From positions 806,001 through 870,000 of the forward strand of contig JAWKVX010000002.1 in assembly GCA_041397825.1 (NCBI GenBank): a DNA stretch of 64,000 nt, read 5' to 3'. The stretch comes from JANNSX01 sp041397825 (GTDB lineage: Bacteria > Pseudomonadota > Alphaproteobacteria > Rhizobiales > Hyphomicrobiaceae). Below the pieces are notes generated by a model. The model was not told the DNA's origin, made no database searches, and worked only from the letters and a program-made list of their open reading frames with translations. The translations under genes and the position numbers were made by a program. Of the stretch, positions 17,687-25,155 are shown piece after piece (the stretch's first letter is position 1; every line of letters starts with the position of its first letter).

Positions 17687-19186
17687 ATGGCCGAGGGAAT
17701 CCCGCGCGCGATCCGCCTCGCCATTCTCGCCATGGGCGGCGAGGGCGGCGGCGTACTCGCCGACTGGGTCGTCGATCTCGCCGAGCACGAGGGCTATCTT
17801 GCGCAAGCAACCTCGGTTCCGGGTGTCGCGCAGCGAACGGGCGCCACGATCTACTATCTCGAGCTGTTTCCGAAGCACGCGATGGAAGGTCGCGATCCCG
17901 TCCTGGCGCTGATGCCGGTGCCGGGTGACGTCGACATCGTGATTGCCTCCGAACTGATGGAGGCGGCGCGCGCTGTCGAGCGCGGGCTCGTCACGGCGGA
18001 TCGAACGGTGCTCATCGCCTCGACCAACCGCGTCTATGCGATGACGGAAAAGATCGCCCTCGGCGACGGGCGCACCGATACAAAACCGCTCGGCGAGGCG
18101 ATAAGGCTGGCGGCCCATCGCCTCGTCGCAACCGACATGGCGAAGCTCGCCGAGCGTACGGGTAGTGTGCTCTCGGCCGTCATGTTTGGTGCACTCGCGG
18201 GCTCGGGCGCGCTCCCCTTCGAGCGTGCGGCGTTCGAGGCGACGATCGATCGGGCGGGCATCGGCGTCGAGGCGTCGAAACGTGGCTTCGCCGCCGGTTT
18301 CGATGCGGCGATGCGTGGCGACACACAGCCTGAGGAAGCCTCTGCGCCGGGACTGCCGGATATGCCGGTGCCGGAGGCGCTCGCGCCTTTCGTCCAGCGC
18401 CTGCCGCTGCCGGCGCAAGGCATCGCCCGTCTCGGCATCGCCCGCCTCATCGACTACCAGGACGAGGTCTATGCGCGGGCCTATCTCGATCGCGTGCTGG
18501 CCGTTGCGGAGATCGATATGGCGCATGGCGATGGTTCGAGCCGGCTGACGGCGGAGGTCGCGCGCGAGCTCGCCCTCGGCATGGCCTACGAGGACACGAT
18601 TCGCGTCGCCGAGTTGAAGATCCGGCCAGCGCGGCTGAGCCGCGTCGGGATCGAGGTCGCGGTCAAGGATGGCGAGATCTTGAAGGTTGCCGAGTTCCTG
18701 CATCCCCGCCTCGAGGAGATCGTCGAGTCGGTGCCCAGAGGTCTCGGCCGCTTTCTCGAGCGCAATGCACTCGCCCGGCGGGTGGTCGAGGGGCTGACCC
18801 GGAAGGGAAGGATCGTCGAAACGACGTCGATCCGGGGCTTCCTGCTGCTCGCTGCGGTGGCCCGCCTCAAGACGCGGCGCCGGCGGAGCCGCCGCTACGA
18901 GGAGGAGCAGGCCTTCGTGACGGGCTGGCTCGGTGCGATCCGCCAGACGGCCGTTCGCGACTACGACCTGGCCGTGGCGCTGGCCGAGTGCCGGACGCTG
19001 GTCAAGGGCTATGGCGACACGCATGCACGCGGTCGCCGGAGCTATGATCGGATCATGGGGGCGTTGCCAAAGTTGGTCGGCCGCGCGGGTGCCGCAGAGC
19101 GACTTGTGGCCTTGCGCGAGGCGGCTCTGGCGGACGAGACCGGAGCGAAGCTCGATGCCGAGCTCGTGGTGCTCGACCAAGGTTGA
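17687..19186 (+). CDS. iorB: Indolepyruvate:ferredoxin oxidoreductase, beta subunit
   Basis: A 499-residue partner of iorA. The N-terminal 190 residues form the gamma-type POR domain (AILAMGGEGGGVLADWVV, then SVPGVAQRTGATIYYLELFP), which binds CoA in the complex. The remaining part, from about 200, is the longer proteobacterial C-terminal extension of basic, helical character that archaeal IorB (about 200 residues) lacks. It probably forms an IorA2B2 complex. Translational coupling to iorA is likely because the spacer is four bases. There is no other ferredoxin or acyl-CoA-processing gene directly downstream, so where the aryl-acetyl-CoA goes is not shown here. Confidence 0.85.
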   Translation: MAEGIPRAIRLAILAMGGEGGGVLADWVVDLAEHEGYLAQATSVPGVAQRTGATIYYLELFPKHAMEGRDPVLALMPVPGDVDIVIASELMEAARAVERGLVTADRTVLIASTNRVYAMTEKIALGDGRTDTKPLGEAIRLAAHRLVATDMAKLAERTGSVLSAVMFGALAGSGALPFERAAFEATIDRAGIGVEASKRGFAAGFDAAMRGDTQPEEASAPGLPDMPVPEALAPFVQRLPLPAQGIARLGIARLIDYQDEVYARAYLDRVLAVAEIDMAHGDGSSRLTAEVARELALGMAYEDTIRVAELKIRPARLSRVGIEVAVKDGEILKVAEFLHPRLEEIVESVPRGLGRFLERNALARRVVEGLTRKGRIVETTSIRGFLLLAAVARLKTRRRRSRRYEEEQAFVTGWLGAIRQTAVRDYDLAVALAECRTLVKGYGDTHARGRRSYDRIMGALPKLVGRAGAAERLVALREAALADETGAKLDAELVVLDQG

Positions 19187-19254
19187 CCCGTGCGGGGCCC
19201 ACGGCAGACCAGTGCCCTGTCGAGGCGTTGCGCGCCATCCAGGTCAGCGGCTCG

Positions 19255-20343
19255 CTAGGCCGCCTTTGCCTGCCCGCCGTCCCGCTCCGCATTGACCTTG
19301 TCGAGCGGCATGCCGAGCGCCTTCTCCATCAGCGGCACGACCTCGGTCGCGAACCGGTCCATCGAGCGACGCGCCTCCTTGCCGGTGACCGAGGGATACA
19401 GCATGAAGCACCCGAGATGCGTCGTCCCCAGCGCCTTGATGGCCTCGACCAGCACCTCAGCCACGTGGTGGGGATCGCCAACCGCGACGTTCGCCATCAT
19501 CGTCTCGAGCGACGGCTCGTCCTTGTAGGGCGGCGCCTTGACGAAATAACCATCGAGGCCGACGCTGCCTGAGCGCATCGCGGCGACGATCCTGGCAATC
19601 TCGCGGACGCCCTCGGTCGCGCGCAGGGCGACGGCCTTGTCATCCGTGACGAAGACGCTGTGATTGACGCAGAGCGGGCCCCGGGCCGGGTCTATGCCGG
19701 CAATGCGGTACTGGTTGTCGATGTGCTTCCGGGTGCTGACGGCGAACTCGAGCCCGCTGTTGCCGTAGCTGAAATAGGGCGTGTAGCCGGACTTGGCGAT
19801 CCGCTGGAGGATGATCGGCTCGAGACCCGTCACATAGATGTCCGGCACATGCATCGGGCGGATCGAAAGCTGGACCTTCGAGATGTCATAGTGCTTGCCC
19901 TTGTAGGCGACCTCGCCGGTTCTGAGCGCCATGTCGATGATGTCGAAGGCCTCGAGCGCGATCTCGACCTTGTCCTTCGACTGCCGGTTGAAGCGGTCGA
20001 ACTCGTGCTGCTGATAACCGTAGCCCAGGCCGATCATGGCGCGGCCGTTCGACTGCACATCGAGGAGCCCGATCTCCTCGACCATTCGCAGGATGTGGTA
20101 GAAGGGAATGACGACGACCGCGGTGCCGAGCTTGATGCGGTGGGTGAAGCCGGCGGCGTAGGCCGCCATCATCAGCGGCGACGGGCAGATCGAGTAGTTC
20201 GTGAAATGATGCTCGGCGAACCAGGCGGTCTCGAAGCCCGCCTGCTCGGCGCCCTCGACCATGAGCCGCGTACTCTCCAAAACCTGCCGCGGTGTCGTCG
20301 CGGCATCCGGCTGGATCATCAGGCTGAAAAGGCCGAGCTTCAT
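19255..20343 (-). CDS. LLM-class flavin-dependent oxidoreductase (luciferase-like)
   Basis: A 362-residue flavin monooxygenase of the bacterial-luciferase superfamily. It begins MKLGLFSLMIQPD, with TAWFAEHHFTNY in the active-site strand, KLGTAVVVIPFYHILRMVEE and GRAMIGLGYGYQQHEF as the flavin-binding blocks, and a DPHHVAEVL segment near the C-terminus. AGGGAGTG stands before the ATG. It belongs to a different branch from the LLM gene at 12475 (limonene/alkanal-type rather than RutA/SsuD-type). It is convergent with iorB and divergent from the SDR gene. Substrate unknown. Confidence 0.86.
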   Translation of the reverse strand: MKLGLFSLMIQPDAATTPRQVLESTRLMVEGAEQAGFETAWFAEHHFTNYSICPSPLMMAAYAAGFTHRIKLGTAVVVIPFYHILRMVEEIGLLDVQSNGRAMIGLGYGYQQHEFDRFNRQSKDKVEIALEAFDIIDMALRTGEVAYKGKHYDISKVQLSIRPMHVPDIYVTGLEPIILQRIAKSGYTPYFSYGNSGLEFAVSTRKHIDNQYRIAGIDPARGPLCVNHSVFVTDDKAVALRATEGVREIARIVAAMRSGSVGLDGYFVKAPPYKDEPSLETMMANVAVGDPHHVAEVLVEAIKALGTTHLGCFMLYPSVTGKEARRSMDRFATEVVPLMEKALGMPLDKVNAERDGGQAKAA

Positions 20344-20601
20344 CCGTCGTTCACTCCCTGCTGCGCGCGTCCCGCGAATGGCGGACGACCAATCGTCACT
20401 CTCAAGGAGGGAGAATTATGTGAGTAGGCCGCCGAGCCGACAAGCGACGTTGTGTCCCGGAGCACCTCGCATGGCGGGAAGCTGCCATGCCTAGAGCGCG
20501 CTGCGACTTGCGCGGCAAGCGAGGATCGCTGCTATCATGCCGAGCCGCCCGATGCCGGCGGCGCGCGGCGGTTGGCGATCCATCAGCGAGGACAGGTGGC
20601 C

Positions 20602-21363
20602 ATGGGCAGGCTCGACGGCAAGGTGGCACTGATCACGGGCGCAGCGGCCGGCATGGGCAGAAGCCATGCGCGCGTCATGGCGGCCGAAGGCGCCTCGATC
20701 ATTCTGCAGGACATCAATGCCACGGGGCTTCGGCAGGCAGCGGCCGAGGTGGAGGCCACAGGTGCCAAGGCTCACGTGATCGCAGGAGATATCGCCGAGG
20801 CCGGCCTGATGACGGCGGCCATCACCGAGGCAGAGACATCGCTCGGTCACATCGACATCCTCGTCAACAATGCCGGCATCTTCGACCATATGGGCCCGAT
20901 CGAGGAGATCACGATCGAAGCGTGGGAGCGCATGTTCGACGTGCATGTCAAAGGATCGTTCATTGCCACGAAGGCTGTCGTGCCAGGGATGAAGCGGCGG
21001 GGAGGCGGCAAGATAATCAACATCTCATCCGTCTTCGGCATGGTCGGCAGCACCAGTCATTCCCACTACTGCGGCGCCAAGGGTGCGCTGCTCGCCATGA
21101 CCAAGGCCTGGGCCAAAGAGCTCGCGCCCTTCAAGATCACGGTGAACGCCGTGGCGCCCGGCGGCGTATGGACGGAGCTGTCGATCGCCGAGATGGGAGG
21201 CGTCGAAGGGGTGCGCGCACGCGAGCAGGCCAATCCCTTGAAGCGCTGGGCGCAGCCGGAGGAAATCTCTCATCTCGTCACCTACCTGGCCTCCTCGCCG
21301 GCGGACTTCATCACGGGCCAGGTCGTGAGCCCGAATGGCGGCGCCTACATCGTCGGCATCTGA
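20602..21363 (+). CDS. Short-chain dehydrogenase/reductase (SDR)
   Basis: A 253-residue classical SDR. The NAD(P)-binding TGAAAGMG is near residues 13-20, NNAG follows, and the catalytic set is Ser of INISSVFG and Tyr/Lys in HYCGAKG. Asp after the second strand (IILQDINA) favours NAD(H). It is close in type to 3-oxoacyl-ACP reductase/2-hydroxycyclohexanone dehydrogenase-like enzymes, so the substrate is open. The start at 20602 follows GAGGACAGG and begins homology at residue 2. Its stop is six bases from the end of ftsI on the other strand, which is where one breakpoint of the proposed inversion lies. Confidence 0.87.
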   Translation: MGRLDGKVALITGAAAGMGRSHARVMAAEGASIILQDINATGLRQAAAEVEATGAKAHVIAGDIAEAGLMTAAITEAETSLGHIDILVNNAGIFDHMGPIEEITIEAWERMFDVHVKGSFIATKAVVPGMKRRGGGKIINISSVFGMVGSTSHSHYCGAKGALLAMTKAWAKELAPFKITVNAVAPGGVWTELSIAEMGGVEGVRAREQANPLKRWAQPEEISHLVTYLASSPADFITGQVVSPNGGAYIVGI

Positions 21364-21369
21364 GGTGCG

Positions 21370-23031
21370 TCAGGAGCGGCCAGGTGTCGAGGCCGGAGCC
21401 AGTCCCAAGAGCGGTGCGATCCGCTCGATAAGCCGCGCCGTCGTGGGGCTGGCATTCATGCCTGCGGTCCGCTGGCCGTGTGAAGCCTCGGTCGCTTTCG
21501 GTTCGAACAGCATCACATAAGTGACGTAGCGGGGCGCCGAGGCCGGGAACACCGCAAGGAAGGACGAGAGAACGCCGGATCGGCCATAGCCGCCGCGGCC
21601 GGCGATGTCGGCGGTGCCGGTCTTGCCGGCAACCTCATAGCCGACGACGGCTGCCCGACTGCCGGTGCCTCTTCGGTCGACGACGTTCGTCCGCAAGAGT
21701 CGAAGTGTCTCTCCGGCCGTCTCCTGGCGCATCAAGACGCGCTCGCCTTGCGGTCGCGCCGCCGACAGGTAGCTCGGAACGACGCGCCGGCCACCGTTGA
21801 CGATCGAGGCGACGGCGGCAGCGAACTGCAGCGGGGTGACGGCGAGGCCGTGGCCGAAGGAGATGGTCATGGTGCTCGCCTTGCTCCAGGTCTTCGGCAC
21901 CTGCGGCGGCGGCGAGCTGCCGAGCTCCGTCGTGACGGGGTCGAGCAAGCCAAGGCGTTTCAGGAATCGGCGCTGGCCGTCCTCGCCGAGCTCGAGGGCG
22001 ATCCGCGCGGCCCCGATATTCGACGAGTAGAGGAGCACTTCCTCGGCCGTCAGCCAACGGTGCTGTGCGTGCAGATCGTCGATCTCGAATCGGCCGATCG
22101 TCAGCGGTCGTGTCGCATCGTACTGTTTCTCAGGCGTCGCCGTGCCGGCATCAAGCGCCATGGCGAGTGTCAGCGTCTTGAAGACCGATCCGAGCTCATA
22201 GGTGCCGGAGGCGATGCGATCGCTGCGCGCGGGGTCGAGTGCCGCCTTGGCATCGCCAGCGGCATAGTCGGGGAGCGAGAGTTGGGCGACCACCTCGCCA
22301 GTCCGGGCATCGAGGACGATGCCGGCGGCGCCCGTCGCCTCGTAACCGGCCATTGCCTCCTTCAAGACGTCGCGGAGACCGAGCTGCACCGCTAGATCGA
22401 TGGACAGGGCGACCGGCGCCGGTTGCGTGTCGGCGCGCTGTCCGGGCGGTCCCGAGAGCCCCCGTTGATCGATCGTGCGCTCGATGCCGGCCTGGCCCCG
22501 GTTGTCGACATCGGTGAAGCCGAGGATCTGCCCGGTCAAATCGGCGGCCGGATAGACCCGCAGCAGCTCGTCGCGCTGATAGACGCCCGGCAGACCGAGC
22601 TGGTGAACGATGCGGGCATCGTCGGGATGCACGCCGCGCCGGACCCAGACAAATTGGCGGTTCCGGTCGGACAGGTCGCGACGAAGCTTCTTGGCATCGA
22701 GTCCTGGGAGCGCACCGGCGAGCGCCTCGACGGTCTCGTCGAGGTCGAGGACCGCACTCGGATCGGCAAAGATCGACGGCGCCGAGACGTCGGTGGCGAG
22801 GAGACGCCCGGCACGGTCGACGATGTCGGGGCGGCTCAGCGACGCCTCGATGCTGCGAATGGGGGTGAGGGTCGCTGTCGTCTGGCCGAGCATCGCCAGT
22901 CGTCCCAGCTGGCCGGCGACCGTCCCAAAGCCGATGATCAGACAGAGCCAGGCCGCGAGCGCCCGACGGCGCGCTTGCATGCCCATCGCCGGCCTGGCGG
23001 CCGTCGGGCTATGGGGCCTCTGTCTCACCAT
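21370..23031 (-). CDS. ftsI: Peptidoglycan D,D-transpeptidase FtsI (PBP3)
   Basis: A 553-residue class B penicillin-binding protein that cross-links septal peptidoglycan in the periplasm. A cytoplasmic tail precedes one membrane anchor (about residues 26-45). The pedestal region includes RPDIVDRAGRLLATDV and the transpeptidase domain has all three motifs: GSVFK with Ser282 and Lys285, SSN at 336-338, and KTG at 470-472. AGGAGG overlaps the upstream ftsL stop and sits just before the ATG, so the two are coupled. Usually murE follows ftsI directly; here the next gene is a convergent SDR, and murE lies 19 kb away on the opposite strand. Confidence 0.95.
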   Translation of the reverse strand: MVRQRPHSPTAARPAMGMQARRRALAAWLCLIIGFGTVAGQLGRLAMLGQTTATLTPIRSIEASLSRPDIVDRAGRLLATDVSAPSIFADPSAVLDLDETVEALAGALPGLDAKKLRRDLSDRNRQFVWVRRGVHPDDARIVHQLGLPGVYQRDELLRVYPAADLTGQILGFTDVDNRGQAGIERTIDQRGLSGPPGQRADTQPAPVALSIDLAVQLGLRDVLKEAMAGYEATGAAGIVLDARTGEVVAQLSLPDYAAGDAKAALDPARSDRIASGTYELGSVFKTLTLAMALDAGTATPEKQYDATRPLTIGRFEIDDLHAQHRWLTAEEVLLYSSNIGAARIALELGEDGQRRFLKRLGLLDPVTTELGSSPPPQVPKTWSKASTMTISFGHGLAVTPLQFAAAVASIVNGGRRVVPSYLSAARPQGERVLMRQETAGETLRLLRTNVVDRRGTGSRAAVVGYEVAGKTGTADIAGRGGYGRSGVLSSFLAVFPASAPRYVTYVMLFEPKATEASHGQRTAGMNASPTTARLIERIAPLLGLAPASTPGRS

Positions 23032-23037
23032 CGCCTC

Positions 23038-23364
23038 CTAGTCCGCCTGCGATGTCGCCTGCGCCGCGACGCGCGCACCCGGCCGCCACGGCAGAGCATC
23101 GATCTGACCCAGCTGTCCGGGCGTGATCGGCCGCATGTCGAGATGCTCTCTTGCGAGCCGGGCGATGCGGTCGGGTCCTGCCCGGTTCGCGAGTTCGGCC
23201 TTGAGCAGAACGATCGCAGCGCGCTCTCTGTTGATCTGGCTTTCGAGGCGATCCACCTCGACGGCCATCGCACGGGTCTCCTGTTTGATGGCATAGAGCG
23301 CCACCGCGACGACCAGGGCCGCGATCACCGATGTGGCGGCGAGTGACCGGATCAGGCGCTGCAT
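23038..23364 (-). CDS. ftsL: Cell division protein FtsL-like
   Basis: A 108-residue bitopic protein: short N-terminus, membrane helix at about residues 8-25 (SVIAALVVAVALYAI), then a periplasmic coiled coil (MAVEVDRLESQINRERAAIVLLKAELA). The segment PDRIARLAREHLDMRPI is typical of FtsL ends. It would bind FtsB/DivIC and FtsQ and help activate FtsWI. Sequence conservation in this family is low; the call rests mainly on size, topology and position between rsmH and ftsI, which is diagnostic in dcw clusters. Confidence 0.88.
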   Translation of the reverse strand: MQRLIRSLAATSVIAALVVAVALYAIKQETRAMAVEVDRLESQINRERAAIVLLKAELANRAGPDRIARLAREHLDMRPITPGQLGQIDALPWRPGARVAAQATSQAD

Positions 23365-23394
23365 GGCCCCATTCCTCCGGGCCGGCGGAGGTGC

Positions 23395-24384
23395 CTAGGC
23401 CCGATTCATGTGCGGACCCGGTGGCGTGACAGTCCCACCCCAGGCCGCAGCCTCGGTTCGGACCGCCCATCTGAGCCGGGCCGAACGGGCGCGCGGATTT
23501 CGCGCGATCTCCTCGTCCGACGGAGATAAAGCCCGTTGGTTAACGAAGTGGAAAGAAGGCGGCTTCTGTGGCTGGCTGGACGGCGCGGCGTGGCGTGACG
23601 GCGCCGCCTCCCGGCCGGTGCGCTCCCGGAGGAAGGTCTTGACGATGCGGTCCTCGAGCGAATGGAAGGTGACGACGGCAAGTCGCCCGCCGGGCCTGAG
23701 CCGTGCCTCCGCTCCCGCCAGTGCCAGGGCCAGCTCGCCCAGCTCGTCGTTGACGTAAATGCGCAGCGCCTGGAACGTCCGGGTCGCCGGATGCCGGCCC
23801 GGCTCGCGTGCACGCCCGATCACCCGCTCAACCAGACCGGCGAGCTCCGCAGTCCGCGTGAACGGCCTCGTCGTGCGGTCGGCCGCAATGGCGCGCGCAA
23901 TGGCACGGGCGCGGCGCTCCTCGCCGAGATGAAACAGGATGTCGGCCAGCTCCTGCTCGCTCGCCGTGTTGACGACATCCGCAGCCGACAGGCCCGTCTC
24001 CGACATGCGCATGTCGAGCGGTCCGTCGCTCATGAACGAGAAGCCGCGTTCCGGATCGTCCAACTGCATCGAGGAGACACCGACGTCGAGGACGACGCCG
24101 TCGACGGCCGCGAGCCCGACTTCGTCGGCGATCCGCTCGATGTCGCGGATGCGACCGTGGCGAAGCGTCAGCCGGCCGGGATTTGCGGCGAGCAGGTTGA
24201 AGCCGCCGCAAATTGCGGAAGGGTCGCGGTCGATGGCGATGACGCGCCGGGCGCCGCCCTCGAGGAGCGCCGCGGTGTAGCCGCCGGCCCCGAAGGTCCC
24301 GTCAATGAAGTCCTGTCCGGCGATCGGCGCCAGGGCCGTCAAGACCTCCCCGAGCAGAACGGGAACGTGCCGCGCGGTCGTCAT
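23395..24384 (-). CDS. rsmH: 16S rRNA (cytosine-1402-N4)-methyltransferase
   Basis: A 329-residue SAM-dependent enzyme (formerly MraW) that methylates C1402 of 16S rRNA in the ribosomal P site. The N-terminus HVPVLLGEVLTALAP and the SAM loop FIDGTFGAGGYTAALL are characteristic, followed by VLDVGVSSMQLDDPERGFSF, RTFQALRIYVNDEL and VVTFHSLEDRIVK. The start overlaps the mraZ stop as ATGA, so expression follows mraZ and its promoter. Length is normal. It stands 30 bases before ftsL. Confidence 0.96.
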   Translation of the reverse strand: MTTARHVPVLLGEVLTALAPIAGQDFIDGTFGAGGYTAALLEGGARRVIAIDRDPSAICGGFNLLAANPGRLTLRHGRIRDIERIADEVGLAAVDGVVLDVGVSSMQLDDPERGFSFMSDGPLDMRMSETGLSAADVVNTASEQELADILFHLGEERRARAIARAIAADRTTRPFTRTAELAGLVERVIGRAREPGRHPATRTFQALRIYVNDELGELALALAGAEARLRPGGRLAVVTFHSLEDRIVKTFLRERTGREAAPSRHAAPSSQPQKPPSFHFVNQRALSPSDEEIARNPRARSARLRWAVRTEAAAWGGTVTPPGPHMNRA

Positions 24385-24881
24385 TCCCGTGCTCCATCCG
24401 GGCCGGGAGCCCCGCTCGCTCCCGGCTCCGGACGCCCCGCGCCGAGCAGGCGCCGATGGTCTCTAACCTTGTCGCGGGCTGTGCTGCGGTAGGTCTCGAA
24501 ACGCTCCGGCTGCCAGATCTGAAACTTCTGACCCAGGCCGACAAACGTGACTTGAGCGTCGATGCCGGCATGGGTCTTGAGGTCGTCAGGAAGGACGATA
24601 CGGCCGTCCTGGTCGATCTTGAGAACTTGGACGTCGCCGTAGAGCGCGACAGACAGCTCGTCCCGCTCGTCCGAAAACGGGCCGAGACCGTCGAGGAGGC
24701 CGTCGATCTTTTTCGCCAATCTCTCGCCGCCAGCATCGAGGGCCGGAGCGTCGAGCGAGGGGTAGCAGTAGATGCCCCCATCGTAGCCGTCGCGCGCCAG
24801 AACCTCGCGAAAGCTGGCCGGAACGGAGACCCGGCCTTTCGAGTCGATCTTGTTCGTGAATGTCGAGACAAAACGGTCCAT
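24381..24881 (-). CDS. mraZ: Transcriptional regulator MraZ
   Basis: A 166-residue AbrB/SpoVT-fold DNA-binding protein. Two copies of the DxxxGR loop are visible: DSKGR at residues 13-17, followed by VSVPASFRE, and DQDGR at 90-94, followed by IVLPDDLK. The start at 24881 matches known N-termini (MDRFVSTFTNKID) and follows AAGGGGG; an in-frame extension to 25040 was rejected. MraZ forms a ring that binds direct TGGG repeats and represses its own operon; a matching array lies in this promoter (25053-25096). The protein has a proline/glycine-rich C-terminal tail (about residues 148-166) beyond the usual end. Confidence 0.95.
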   Translation of the reverse strand: MDRFVSTFTNKIDSKGRVSVPASFREVLARDGYDGGIYCYPSLDAPALDAGGERLAKKIDGLLDGLGPFSDERDELSVALYGDVQVLKIDQDGRIVLPDDLKTHAGIDAQVTFVGLGQKFQIWQPERFETYRSTARDKVRDHRRLLGAGRPEPGASGAPGPDGARE

Positions 24882-25056
24882 CCCCCTTGGGCCCTTCGCT
24901 CCGATCCCGACGCCTCGACAAACCGACCGGTCCGATCTCTCGGGCCGAATTTCTGCTGGCGGCTCCCCCGGCTCGCCGCCCAACCACCCCCTTGCCTCCT
25001 GGACGCGCTCCAGGACCGAGACCCTGCTCAAGCTGGTCAAGGAAGATCGTGTTGGG
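24882..25056 (-). promoter_or_regulatory. mraZ 5' leader with hairpin
   Basis: If transcription begins about seven bases after the -10 (near 25057), the mRNA has a leader of about 175 bases. It contains a perfect 7-bp hairpin, TCCTGGA/TCCAGGA around a five-base loop, at 24997-25015. No T-run follows it. No riboswitch class was recognised. Confidence 0.4.
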
Positions 25057-25096
25057 CATTCATGGGATAGAGTGGGATGATATGGGTGTCAATGGA
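25053..25096. promoter_or_regulatory. MraZ operator: phased TGGG direct repeats
   Basis: Read on the plus strand, TGGG occurs at 25053, 25063, 25073 and 25083, each exactly 10 bases apart, with a degenerate fifth copy TGGA at 25093. This is the direct-repeat, one-helical-turn pattern known for MraZ binding sites upstream of mraZ. The repeats cover the start site, the -10, the spacer and the base pairs just beyond the -35, so bound MraZ should block RNA polymerase. Confidence 0.88.
25064..25092 (-). promoter_or_regulatory. mraZ promoter (sigma-70 type)
   Basis: On the minus strand a perfect -35, TTGACA (25087-25092), is followed after 17 bases by TATCCC (25064-25069) as the -10. It points towards mraZ and is interleaved with the TGGG repeats. 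The -10 is imperfect, as expected for a promoter whose -10 overlaps an operator box. Confidence 0.75.
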
Positions 25097-25105
25097 ATGA
25101 CAAGG

Positions 25106-25114
25106 TTATCCACA
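25106..25114 (+). promoter_or_regulatory. DnaA box, perfect consensus
   Basis: TTATCCACA matches the high-affinity DnaA box at all nine positions. It lies 14 bases upstream of the mraZ -35 and next to the last MraZ repeat, between the ABC permease stop and the dcw promoter. It is a single site; no cluster of boxes that would suggest an origin was seen. Confidence 0.6.
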
Positions 25115-25155
25115 GGCAGCCGATGGGCCCGGAGCGCGCTATGTGGCTGTGCTGA

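Noticed and set aside
24882..25040. Longer mraZ reading frame starting at 25040
   Set aside because: The conserved protein start (MDRFVSTFTNKID) is at 24881; the extension has no homology and would include the leader hairpin.
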